From assembly GCA_030621455.1 (NCBI GenBank), contig JAUXHQ010000097.1, forward strand, positions 1 to 7,110: DNA of 7,110 bases, read 5' to 3'. Below the pieces are notes generated by a model that was given only the letters and a program-made list of their open reading frames with translations, searched no databases and was not told where the DNA came from. Shown in pieces: positions 1-6,199 of this stretch. The position numbers were made by a program, and so were the translations under genes. Source of the stretch: Deltaproteobacteria bacterium. GTDB taxonomy: Bacteria > Desulfobacterota > UBA8473. How positions within the stretch are numbered: the stretch's first letter is position 1; every line of letters starts with the position of its first letter.

Positions 1-1
1 T

Positions 2-127
2 TGCCCTTTAATGGGTGACCTATATGTTTCGACCCCATATGTTGTTACAGATGGCTTAGGAACAGAAATTAAAAAGAGCCTGTTCATGCAAGAGGATGCC
101 ATGTCTGATCTCAAAGAAACTCCTTGA
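2..127 (+). CDS. C-terminal end of an unidentified protein (partial, enters from left edge)
   Basis: The frame starting at base 2 is open from the window edge for 41 codons and ends in TGA at 125-127. The encoded tail has an ordinary soluble composition: a GDLYVSTPYVVTDG stretch, then a charged end (EIKKSLFMQEDAMSDLKETP). I do not recognise the family. An open stretch this short can arise by chance, so the call rests on plausible amino-acid content, on the same strand as everything downstream, and on the promoter of the next unit beginning exactly at its stop codon. That junction is typical of a gene end. Alternatively this is non-coding upstream sequence. Confidence 0.35.
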   Translation, partial: CPLMGDLYVSTPYVVTDGLGTEIKKSLFMQEDAMSDLKETP

Positions 128-151
128 CATTGGATTAGGAAACGTTATAAT
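124..151 (+). promoter_or_regulatory. Sigma-70-type promoter for the cooT leader
   Basis: A perfect -35 box TTGACA (124-129) and a perfect -10 box TATAAT (146-151) are separated by 16 bp. Transcription should start near 157-160. This is the best promoter in the window. It drives the structured leader (about 158-335) and, by readthrough or attenuation, the CooT-like gene. Its -35 box overlaps the stop codon of the partial upstream frame. Confidence 0.8.
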
Positions 152-157
152 CGGATG

Positions 158-335
158 AACTTGGCGCGAAAGAAACTGTGGTTCAGAAGAGCCATAAAAT
201 GCTCTGCTTAGGAGGCAGAGAGATAGCGTGGATAAGCAGCGCCGGGATTGTTGGATACAAGAAATACTAATGAGGCCACGAAGGCCTGCGGACCTGATTG
301 AAATCAGGCGTGGGGCTTCGTGGCCTTTTTTTGTT
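158..335 (+). ncRNA. Structured leader RNA or independent small RNA upstream of cooT
   Basis: The segment lies between a consensus promoter and a strong intrinsic terminator, with no supported reading frame. Helices seen by eye are P1 163-167 with 239-243 (GGCGC/GCGCC); P2 179-184 with 189-194 (TGGTTC/GAGCCA, AGAA loop, one G-U pair); and P3 202-207 with 215-220 (CTCTGC/GCAGAG, loop TTAGGAG). Together these make a three-way junction. An alternative helix, 204-210 with 233-239 (CTGCTTA/TAAGCAG), competes with P3. Competing helices followed by a terminator 35 bases before the next ribosome site fit either a metal- or ligand-sensing attenuator for cooT or a separate sRNA of about 175 nt. It does not match any riboswitch consensus I can recall well enough to name. 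Confidence 0.5.
273..332 (+). terminator. Strong rho-independent terminator between leader and cooT
   Basis: An 11-bp perfect stem AGGCCACGAAG (273-283) / CTTCGTGGCCT (316-326) runs straight into T326-T332. The long loop holds a second hairpin, CCTGAT (293-298) / ATCAGG (303-308), closed by TGAA. It lies upstream of the cooT ribosome site, so unless there is readthrough or an unseen promoter in 335-357, cooT expression depends on escaping this terminator. Confidence 0.85.
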
Positions 336-370
336 TGTTGGTTTAACCCAAGAGATTAGGAGGAAGAGTC

Positions 371-565
371 ATGTGTGAAGCAAATGTGTATCTCAGCTCT
401 GCCGAAGAAGGTAAGGAAGAACTCCTCATGGAAGCGGTCAACATCCTTCGGCCTGACAAGGACGGTGTCTATTTACAGAGCCTTTTTGGGGAGCAGAAGG
501 TGGTAAAGGCTCACATCAAAGAGATGCGCCTTTTGGACCATCGAATCATATTGGAAGAGAATTGA
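371..565 (+). CDS. CooT-family small nickel-binding protein
   Basis: A 64-residue protein starting MCEANVYL and ending RIILEEN. Length, the Met-Cys start, and the pattern of short beta strands with a central LFGEQKVVKAHIKEMRLLDHRIIL-type end fit the CooT family, formerly annotated as a predicted RNA-binding protein. In the founding member, from Rhodospirillum rubrum, the dimer binds one Ni(II) through the Cys2 thiolates and helps mature nickel carbon monoxide dehydrogenase. Cys2 is conserved here and is the only cysteine, consistent with that site. The start is fixed by AGGAGG at 358-363, 7 nt before the ATG. It is cytosolic, with no signal peptide or membrane segment. No CODH genes are visible, so a role as nickel chaperone, store or sensor is inferred from family only. 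It is the first gene after the attenuator-like leader and is followed by a probable terminator, so it is likely monocistronic. Confidence 0.75.
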   Translation: MCEANVYLSSAEEGKEELLMEAVNILRPDKDGVYLQSLFGEQKVVKAHIKEMRLLDHRIILEEN

Positions 566-577
566 GCAGGATATTCT

Positions 578-668
578 CCGGTTGACTGATCCACCAATCT
601 CACAGTGGTCTTAAACAAATAGTCGAACGGGAAGGCAGCTCCCCCGCCAGAAGGAATTCTGCCCTCCC
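578..668 (+). other. Hairpin-rich intergenic segment, possible leader RNA or 3' UTR
   Basis: Stem 578-587/621-630 (CCGGTTGACT / AGTCGAACGG) forms with one mismatch and one wobble, and encloses CCAC/GTGG at 591-594/605-608. A second stem, 629-638/659-668 (GGGAAGGCAG / CTGCCCTCCC), forms with one mismatch. A rival hairpin, CAGAA-GGAA-TTCTG (648-661), uses the same bases as the second stem. Competing folds ahead of a T-tract look switch-like, but there is no good promoter in front. It may simply be the 3' end of the cooT transcript. Confidence 0.35.
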
Positions 669-669
669 T

Positions 670-710
670 GGAACACGGCAAGTCAATACACCGGGTCCCT
701 TTTTTTCTTT
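670..710 (+). terminator. Probable intrinsic terminator after cooT
   Basis: An imperfect stem GGAACACGG (670-678) / CCGGGTCC (691-698), with one bulge and one mismatch, is followed by C, T700-T706 and a further CTTT. The T-tract is convincing and the stem is weak. It would end the cooT transcript or a leader RNA, and separates cooT from the receptor gene. Confidence 0.4.
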
Positions 711-753
711 CTACCAGAAGATGGGCATGGTGTCAAAGTATTATGAGCTCATA

Positions 754-934
754 GGAGGCTGCCCGAGAATAGGGTTCGTAGCGAAATTGAGCGAAAATTC
801 CAAGGACAAGGAGACAAGGCCAAAATGCCCGGAGGCGTAGCAATAGTCTACGGGGAGGACATTTTGGCCTTGCCGACGCAGGCCCTTGGGATTTGCAGCC
901 GATTGCAGTCGAAGCCTATTATCGGACAGCTTCC
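754..934. repeat. 181-nt imperfect palindrome, MITE/REP-like element
   Basis: The two halves are inverted copies of each other over nearly their whole length. Perfect core arms are 815-827 / 860-872 (CAAGGCCAAAATG and its complement), with CGTAG/CTACG at 836-840 / 848-852 forming the tip. Further out, CCAAGG 800-805 pairs with CCTTGG 884-889. The outer arms GCTGCCCGAGAATAGGGTTCG (758-778) and 910-930 differ at only 3 positions, and GGAGGCTG 754-761 matches 927-934 with one difference. There is no coding capacity. The ATG at 825 falls inside one arm and is not a real gene start. Such palindromes are typical of dispersed non-autonomous elements or structured intergenic repeats, and the transcript would form a long cruciform/hairpin just before the receptor gene. 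No target-site duplication is obvious. Confidence 0.6.
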
Positions 935-961
935 CAGAAGGTTTCCCAGCGTTAAAGGGAG

Positions 962-968
962 AAAGGAG
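962..968 (+). promoter_or_regulatory. Ribosome-binding site that fixes the receptor start
   Basis: AAAGGAG lies 9 nt before the ATG at 978. It selects 978 over the in-frame ATG at 825, which lies inside the palindrome and would add 51 residues in front of a well-formed signal peptide. Confidence 0.8.
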
Positions 969-977
969 AAGTTTCAC

Positions 978-3188
978 ATGCACGTACGTAGGTTCATTTC
1001 ATCTTTTGTTTTGATAAGCATGGTCGTTTTTCTTATGCCGGTCAATGGATTGGCCGGGGAAGAAGAATCTAAAGCCATAAAGCTGGAAACGATCGTTGTG
1101 ACGGCAACCAAGACGGAAAAGAGAGTTGAGGATGCTCCAGGCAGTGTTACAGTTATCTCGGGGGAGGAGATTGAACGACGCAATATCAAGACGTTGGATG
1201 AGGCACTTTCAGAACTCAAGGGTGTTTTTGCAAAAAGGAATAAAGGATTAATGGATTCCACAACATCTGTGAGGCTGAGGGGCTTCAAGGGTGATCAGTA
1301 CACGTTAGTCCTCTTGGATGGTCAGCCATTAAACGATGCTTACACCGGCGGATTGGACTGGGGGATGCTTCCTGTAGGAAATGTAGAACGGATAGAGGTA
1401 ATCCGTGGGGCGGCATCGGCCCTCTATGGCGGTAATGCCATGGGTGGTGTCATCAACATCATTACAAAGACGCCTCAAAAGCTCGAACTCAGAGCCACCG
1501 GGGGTTACGGCACTCATGATACACGGCGCTATCGTCTCAGCGCCGGTAACCGCTTCTGGGATAAGTTCAGTTTGCGCGTAGGATACGAGGAAGAATCAAC
1601 TGACGGGTACAAGACTACGCCCGTGGTCAGGACGATCTCGGACGAGCAAGGAACGGTCTCTGGGGGCTATCCGATGAATGATAAATACCGGAACCCAACA
1701 AAGTGGGTAGTAGGCGATAAAGGTAAAAACGATGCAGAAAAAAGCAGTTTTGACATTAAGGCAAGTTTGGATTTTTCCGATACTGGGAACCTTGCCTTTA
1801 CAGCGATGTCAGGACGCCATGAATACGATTATGGGCCTCCGACCACTTATATGGGAACCTTTGGCGATAGTACTACATATGCAATTGCCGGGACGGATCA
1901 AAGAGCCAGGTTTAGACCAAATGATTTCATAAGTTATACAGGAATCGGAAAGAATGAGACTGATCTGTACACACTTGCTTTTAGAGACTCGTTCGGACCG
2001 GTTCAGCTCGATGCTCAAGTGGGAACGGTAAAAACAGATGACCGTTATACCCTTGAGTCCGGTGGTTCTTTGCTGACCTATGATGACTCTCCTGGCAGCC
2101 TCAAGAAAACCGAGACAGAGGCATGGTTTTCGGAGGTTCGGACTGATGTACCTCTCGGACGGTCCCATCTTCTCACTGTTGGTGTTTCCTATCGCAGAGA
2201 CGATTCGGACACCGATGATTACGATATCCCGTATTATCGAAGATATTCAGGAAAAAGCGCCGGTACATTTTACTCAGGTGGGAAAGACAGGATCTGGGCC
2301 GTCTTTGTGCAGGATGAATGGAATATTGGGGAACCTCTTACACTCTACTTCGGCACTCGTTATGACGAGTGGAAGGTTTACGACGGGTCTTCCGGTGAAC
2401 CTGGTTCAATGACCTCCTATGGCAGCAATGAGGAGTCCGAGTTCAGCCCTAAGGCAGGCCTGGTATGGAAGGCTACCACAGATACCACTCTGAGGGCATC
2501 TGTTGGTCATGCATTTCGCCCCCCTAACCTATACGAACTTTACCGAACCTGGTCATCCTGGGGATGGGAATATCGAAGCAACCCGGATCTGGACCCTGAA
2601 ACCGTCTGGACTTACGAGGTGGGCATGGATCAATACCTTTTTGATAACAAGACCAGACTATCCCTCACTGGATACCGGAATGATATAGACGATTTAGTCT
2701 ATTATAAGATCGATAATGATGCAAAGACCAAGACACGCACAAACGCAGGCGAAGCGCGAACCCACGGTCTGGAGTTTGAGGTATCCCACCAGATCACCGA
2801 CTGGCTTGCGGCTTGGGGAAATTACACCTGGACCGACGCCGAGATTACAGATAACTCCAATGACCCCGAGTCCGAAGATAAGACGATCACCGGGATTCCA
2901 AAAACGACATACAATATCGGCGTCGAGGCTGAGCACAAGTGGTTCAAAGGGAGCCTTGTCGGTCGATATTTTAGTAAAATATTCAACGATTCAGATAATA
3001 ACGATAAAGAAGAAGGAGTCTACCAGACTTATGAGCCGGCCTTCTATGTAGATGGCAAGATAACCGTATCTCCCTGCAAGTGGGCTGAGGTGTCCGTTTC
3101 CATAGATAATATCTTCGACGAAGAGTACTGGGAATACTACGAGGGTGACGGACGGACCTTTTTCTGTGAATTGACTGTCAAGTACTAG
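978..3188 (+). CDS. TonB-dependent outer-membrane receptor (metal-chelate / tetrapyrrole type)
   Basis: A 736-residue receptor. Residues 1-26 are a signal peptide: basic MHVRR, a hydrophobic core, cleavage probably after NGLA. A TonB-box-like strand ETIVVTATK sits at 37-45 and the plug domain at about 50-165, with the usual SVRLRGF (97-103), LLDGQPLND (112-120), VERIEVIRG (136-144) and NAMGGVINIITK (153-164) motifs. The rest is a beta barrel of about 560 residues ending in an aromatic residue (Tyr736), as expected for BamA-assisted insertion. FRPP (513-516) and NPDL (535-538) correspond to the FRAP/NPNL boxes common in BtuB, Cir and heme-receptor relatives. The classical heme-receptor histidine between them is missing; the interval is instead rich in Trp and Tyr. 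It would carry a ligand across the outer membrane using TonB-ExbBD energy. The next gene starts 13 nt after its stop and supplies the periplasmic carrier. The substrate cannot be read from sequence: corrinoid, heme-like tetrapyrrole, siderophore or Ni/Co chelate are all possible. Confidence 0.93.
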   Translation: MHVRRFISSFVLISMVVFLMPVNGLAGEEESKAIKLETIVVTATKTEKRVEDAPGSVTVISGEEIERRNIKTLDEALSELKGVFAKRNKGLMDSTTSVRLRGFKGDQYTLVLLDGQPLNDAYTGGLDWGMLPVGNVERIEVIRGAASALYGGNAMGGVINIITKTPQKLELRATGGYGTHDTRRYRLSAGNRFWDKFSLRVGYEEESTDGYKTTPVVRTISDEQGTVSGGYPMNDKYRNPTKWVVGDKGKNDAEKSSFDIKASLDFSDTGNLAFTAMSGRHEYDYGPPTTYMGTFGDSTTYAIAGTDQRARFRPNDFISYTGIGKNETDLYTLAFRDSFGPVQLDAQVGTVKTDDRYTLESGGSLLTYDDSPGSLKKTETEAWFSEVRTDVPLGRSHLLTVGVSYRRDDSDTDDYDIPYYRRYSGKSAGTFYSGGKDRIWAVFVQDEWNIGEPLTLYFGTRYDEWKVYDGSSGEPGSMTSYGSNEESEFSPKAGLVWKATTDTTLRASVGHAFRPPNLYELYRTWSSWGWEYRSNPDLDPETVWTYEVGMDQYLFDNKTRLSLTGYRNDIDDLVYYKIDNDAKTKTRTNAGEARTHGLEFEVSHQITDWLAAWGNYTWTDAEITDNSNDPESEDKTITGIPKTTYNIGVEAEHKWFKGSLVGRYFSKIFNDSDNNDKEEGVYQTYEPAFYVDGKITVSPCKWAEVSVSIDNIFDEEYWEYYEGDGRTFFCELTVKY

Positions 3189-3201
3189 GGTAGATACAAC
3201 T

Positions 3202-4290
3202 GTGAGTGAGTGGAAAGATACTATGAGAGAATATGTTGTCAAGGCAGGGGCTTCAATACTCTTTTTTTGTTTGCTTGTTTCGGGATATGGGATAATCGCT
3301 CAGGCAACCGGACGGGAGACTATCAGCATAGAGGACGCTACAGGGAGATCTGTGGAGATAATCCTGCCGGTCAGAAGACTGGTGGTCTTAACCTCCGATG
3401 CACTGGAGGTAATCCGTGCCCTCAAGGCAGAAGACCTTGTGCTGGGGGTTAATACAGGCATTGCGAGGGACCCTCGATTCTGGCCCATGTTAAAGAATAG
3501 ACAGAGAGTTGGTAGTTGGATGGAGCCTAGTTATGAGTTAATCGCAGAGTTAAACCCTGATATTGTAATAGGCTATGCGCGGCACCCTTCTCAGGATATG
3601 GAAAAGAAGCTAATCCCATTCGGTATTACAGTGATACGCCTCGATTTCTACAAGATGCGTACCCTGTTAAAAGAGGTGAGGACCCTGGGCCGTATCCTGG
3701 GAAAAGAAGAGGAGGCCCGGCAGCTCACAACCTGGTACAGGAAAAATTTGAACCTCACGGAAGAAAGGATGAGAGATACGGACGGACGTCCTCTCGTCTA
3801 TATCGAGAGTTATTCTAAGTACCATACCACAGGGCCGGGCTCCGGTGGTCACGAGATGTGTGCCCTGGCAGGAGGTCACAATATCGCCTCCGGTTTTTCA
3901 ATACCTTATCCGGAGATAACCCCTGAGTGGGTTCTGGCGGAGAACCCTCATATTATCATCAAAGCGACCTCTCTAAGTTGCTGCTATGCCATGACTGATC
4001 TCCAGCCCCTAAAAAGCATCAGAGACAATATCATTGCCAGGCCCGCATGGGACAATATCCGGGCCGTGCAAGGGGGCAAAGTTTACGTGATGGCTGGTGA
4101 TATCTGGACAGGTCCGAGGGCCATAATAGGAGCAACCTATCTTGCAAAATGGTTTCACCCCGATTTCTTCGAGGATATTGACCCTGCCAATCTTCACAAG
4201 GAGTATCTGGAAAGATTTCAACGTATTAAGTATCAGGGTGTATATGTGTATCCCAGGAAAGTGCCTAAAGTTATAAGTGAGCTAAAGTGA
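3202..4290 (+). CDS. Periplasmic metal-chelate binding protein of a FecB/BtuF-type ABC transporter
   Basis: A 362-residue class III binding protein (periplasmic-binding domain, about residues 58-320). Recognisable pieces are DATGRSVEIILPVRRLVVL (45-63), LNPDIVIGYA (117-126), the second-lobe GGHNIASGF (224-232) followed by ITPEWVLAENPHIII (239-253), and GGKVYVMAGD (291-300). The C-terminal YLAKWFHPDFFEDID (313-327) is common in iron/cobalamin-type binding proteins of anaerobes. The N-terminus is a signal peptide. GTG at 3202 and ATG at 3223 are both possible starts; the latter gives the more usual MREYVVK start but has only a weak GGAAAG ahead. There is no lipobox, so the protein should be soluble in the periplasm. 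It takes ligand from the receptor 13 nt upstream and delivers it to the permease. Possible metal or heme ligands include His217, Met219 and Cys220, and a Cys260-Cys261 pair. Its last codons and stop lie inside the downstream repeat cluster. Confidence 0.9.
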   Translation: MSEWKDTMREYVVKAGASILFFCLLVSGYGIIAQATGRETISIEDATGRSVEIILPVRRLVVLTSDALEVIRALKAEDLVLGVNTGIARDPRFWPMLKNRQRVGSWMEPSYELIAELNPDIVIGYARHPSQDMEKKLIPFGITVIRLDFYKMRTLLKEVRTLGRILGKEEEARQLTTWYRKNLNLTEERMRDTDGRPLVYIESYSKYHTTGPGSGGHEMCALAGGHNIASGFSIPYPEITPEWVLAENPHIIIKATSLSCCYAMTDLQPLKSIRDNIIARPAWDNIRAVQGGKVYVMAGDIWTGPRAIIGATYLAKWFHPDFFEDIDPANLHKEYLERFQRIKYQGVYVYPRKVPKVISELK

Positions 4291-4381
4291 GCTAAAGTTC
4301 ATGTGAAAACTCATCAACATTAGGCATTGAGGAATTATGGCAACTTTAGGCACTTCAAACTTTAGCTCACTTTAGGCACTT
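4259..4381. repeat. Inverted-repeat cluster between binding protein and permease
   Basis: Several related units are packed here. AAGTGCCTAAAGTT (4259-4272) is the exact complement of 4342-4355 and, minus one base, of 4369-4381. CTAAAGTGAGCTAAAGTT (4282-4299) is the exact 18-bp complement of 4358-4375. The arms interleave, so alternative hairpins are possible. The left arm encodes the last residues and stop of the binding protein, and the right arm ends 4 nt before the permease ATG. A near-identical unit recurs after the ATPase (6254-6270). Possible roles are mRNA stabilisation, attenuation within the transporter operon, or a simple expanding repeat. Confidence 0.75.
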
Positions 4382-4385
4382 ACAC

Positions 4386-5408
4386 ATGGAAGACATATGT
4401 CAACAGTACAAAAGCTTTACCGGCAAGAAGGTCACTTTCATGATCCTTCTTACAGTGGCTGTTTTTGGCGTGGCCTTAATAGCCATTTCCCAGGGCCCAT
4501 CGTCTGTGGGGTTCAAGGATTCATTTGCTGCGCTTTTTCGCGACGCGGGACTGGCCCATGCGATAGTCTGGAAGCTTAGGTTCCCCCGCATAGTCATGGC
4601 TGTTCTAGTGGGTTGCGGGCTTGCCCTTGCCGGAACAGTATTTCAGTCTATACTTAGAAATCCTCTCGCATCACCGTATACCCTTGGAATAGCAGCCAGT
4701 GCCGGATTTGGGGCTGTAATGGCAATAGTCTTTGGCGCTGGTCTTTACAGCGAATACCTCATTGCAGGCAACGCCTTCTTTTTTGCCCTTGTTTCCTCTT
4801 TGCTCATACTAGGAATAGCCAGATTGAAGGGCTCCACCGTAGAGACGATGGTACTTGCAGGCATCGCCATAATGTTTCTATTCTCTTCGCTTAGTTCGCT
4901 TCTTCAGTATATGGGAACCATGGAGGAGGTTCATGAGATAGTATTCTGGTTTTTCGGAAGCCTGTCCAAAGTTGGATGGAAAGAGATAGGAATAGCCTCT
5001 GCCATGATACTAGTTCCAATCCCGATACTTTGGAAGTGGTCATGGGACCTCAATCTCCTTGCTGCCGGTGATGAATCTGCAAAGGCATTGGGGGTAAACG
5101 TTACAAGGATTCGAATGCTTGGGGTAGTACTTGCATCCTTGATCACGGCAGGTGCCATATGTTTTACAGGAGTGATAGGCTTTATCGGCCTTGTTTCCCC
5201 TCATATAACAAGGATGGTTGTCGGGGGTGATCACCGGTTTCTTCTTCCCGCTTCGGCACTGGTGGGGGCAGTTCTTGTTTTAACGGCAGACACCCTGGGA
5301 AGGACCCTGTGGGCTCCTCAGGTCATACCTGTAGGGATAGTCACCTCTTTTATCGGGGTACCATTTTTCTTCTATTTATTAATGAAAAAGACAAGGGAAT
5401 ACTGGTAA
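4386..5408 (+). CDS. FecCD/BtuC-type ABC transporter permease
   Basis: A 340-residue inner-membrane protein of the length usual for this family, with about ten hydrophobic segments beginning at residues 17-36. Family motifs are LRFPRI (64-69), FQSILRNPLASPYTLGI (86-102), WFFGSL (188-193), the ATPase-coupling stretch AAGDESAKALGVNV (226-239), and TGVIGFIGLVSPHITRMVVG (261-280) followed by DHRFLLPASAL. Family members work as a homodimer with two copies of the ATPase and import vitamin B12, heme, siderophores or related chelates; the substrate is not evident from sequence. The start is uncertain. ATG 4386 sits right after the repeat cluster with no Shine-Dalgarno, whereas ATG 4440 (residue 19) has AAGAAGG 8 nt ahead but would remove the basic residues before the first membrane segment. 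The stop overlaps the next start (TAATG), indicating translational coupling. Confidence 0.93.
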   Translation: MEDICQQYKSFTGKKVTFMILLTVAVFGVALIAISQGPSSVGFKDSFAALFRDAGLAHAIVWKLRFPRIVMAVLVGCGLALAGTVFQSILRNPLASPYTLGIAASAGFGAVMAIVFGAGLYSEYLIAGNAFFFALVSSLLILGIARLKGSTVETMVLAGIAIMFLFSSLSSLLQYMGTMEEVHEIVFWFFGSLSKVGWKEIGIASAMILVPIPILWKWSWDLNLLAAGDESAKALGVNVTRIRMLGVVLASLITAGAICFTGVIGFIGLVSPHITRMVVGGDHRFLLPASALVGAVLVLTADTLGRTLWAPQVIPVGIVTSFIGVPFFFYLLMKKTREYW

Positions 5409-6199
5409 TGCTTAGTATTCGGGAACTCGGTTTCGGCTATAAAACCATAAGAGCCTTAAAAAATGTGGGTATAGACCTGAATAAAGGGGAAGTCTTGAGT
5501 GTCGTGGGCCCTAATGGGGCAGGAAAGACGACCCTTTTGAAGTGTATTATCCGGATAGTGAAACCGGATAAGGGCACCATCCTCATTGATGGCAAAGACA
5601 CGTCCCTAATGAAGAGATTGGCCCTTGCAAGATGCATAGGTTATGTGCCTCAGAATTCACCTTCCAAGTTCCCTATCACTGTGTTTGATGCTGTCTTGAT
5701 GGGAAGAAGGCCCTATATGTCATGGAAACCATGCAAAAAAGATCTGGAAATAGTGGCTGAACTCCTCGCGTCTATGGATCTTGAGGATATTGCTTTGAGG
5801 GATTTTGATCATTTGAGCGGAGGGCAAAAGCAGAAGGTTCTATTGGCTAGGGCATTTGCTCAAGACCCTGTTTATCTGCTTTTGGACGAACCTACGAGCA
5901 ACCTGGACCTGAGACATCAGATGGAGGTCATGGAAATGATTTCAGAAATGGTGAAGAAAAAGGGAATGGCCGCCATTTTGGCCATGCACGACCTCAATCT
6001 CGCATCTCGATTCTCTGACAGGATAGTGATGTTAAACGATGGTAAGATCTATTGCTCAGGGGAGCCTTCTCTGGTAATGACGGCCGAAAATATAATGTCC
6101 GTCTATGGAGTTGAAGTATCAATAAATACGGATAATAGCCACCCATATATATTGCCCATCAGGCCGGTTATAAGCTCAAAGGTGAAAGCTCAAAGTTAG
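5408..6199 (+). CDS. ABC transporter ATP-binding protein, FepC/BtuD/HmuV type
   Basis: A 263-residue cytoplasmic ATPase with all catalytic motifs intact: Walker A GPNGAGKTT (34-42), Q-loop Gln82 in YVPQN, signature LSGGQ (136-140), Walker B VYLLLDEP (155-162), D-loop SNLD (164-167) and switch His194 in AMHDLN. It powers the permease encoded immediately upstream. The ATG at 5408 shares its A with the TAA stop of the permease and is served by AAGGGA at 5393-5398. An in-frame upstream ATG at 5309 lies inside the permease gene and would add 33 residues unlike the family, so it is rejected. The last residues (SSKVKAQS) are encoded by the start of the next repeat cluster. Chelate-import specificity is inferred from neighbours. 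Confidence 0.94.
   Translation: MLSIRELGFGYKTIRALKNVGIDLNKGEVLSVVGPNGAGKTTLLKCIIRIVKPDKGTILIDGKDTSLMKRLALARCIGYVPQNSPSKFPITVFDAVLMGRRPYMSWKPCKKDLEIVAELLASMDLEDIALRDFDHLSGGQKQKVLLARAFAQDPVYLLLDEPTSNLDLRHQMEVMEMISEMVKKKGMAAILAMHDLNLASRFSDRIVMLNDGKIYCSGEPSLVMTAENIMSVYGVEVSINTDNSHPYILPIRPVISSKVKAQS

Noticed and set aside
15..48. Possible NikR-like operator GTGAC...GTTAC
   Set aside because: The half-sites are only 5 bases with a mismatch, they lie inside a probable coding tail, and the spacing does not fit a NikR site I can name.
158..335. Leader as 6S RNA, or as a NiCo (czcD) or Moco riboswitch
   Set aside because: The two ends do not pair as in 6S RNA. The helices seen form a three-way rather than a four-way junction, and I cannot match the conserved bases of either riboswitch.
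741..752. Perfect 12-bp palindrome TATGAGCTCATA as a regulator site for the receptor
   Set aside because: It is short, abuts the large palindrome, and no promoter elements can be placed around it. It remains possible but is unsupported.
825..977. Receptor reading frame extended to the ATG at 825
   Set aside because: That ATG lies in an arm of the palindrome, has no ribosome site, and would place 51 polar residues before a normal signal peptide. AAAGGAG at 962-968 supports 978.
5309..5407. ATPase start at the in-frame ATG 5309
   Set aside because: It lies wholly within the permease gene. The family begins near MLSIREL, and 5408 has a ribosome site and the usual TAATG overlap.
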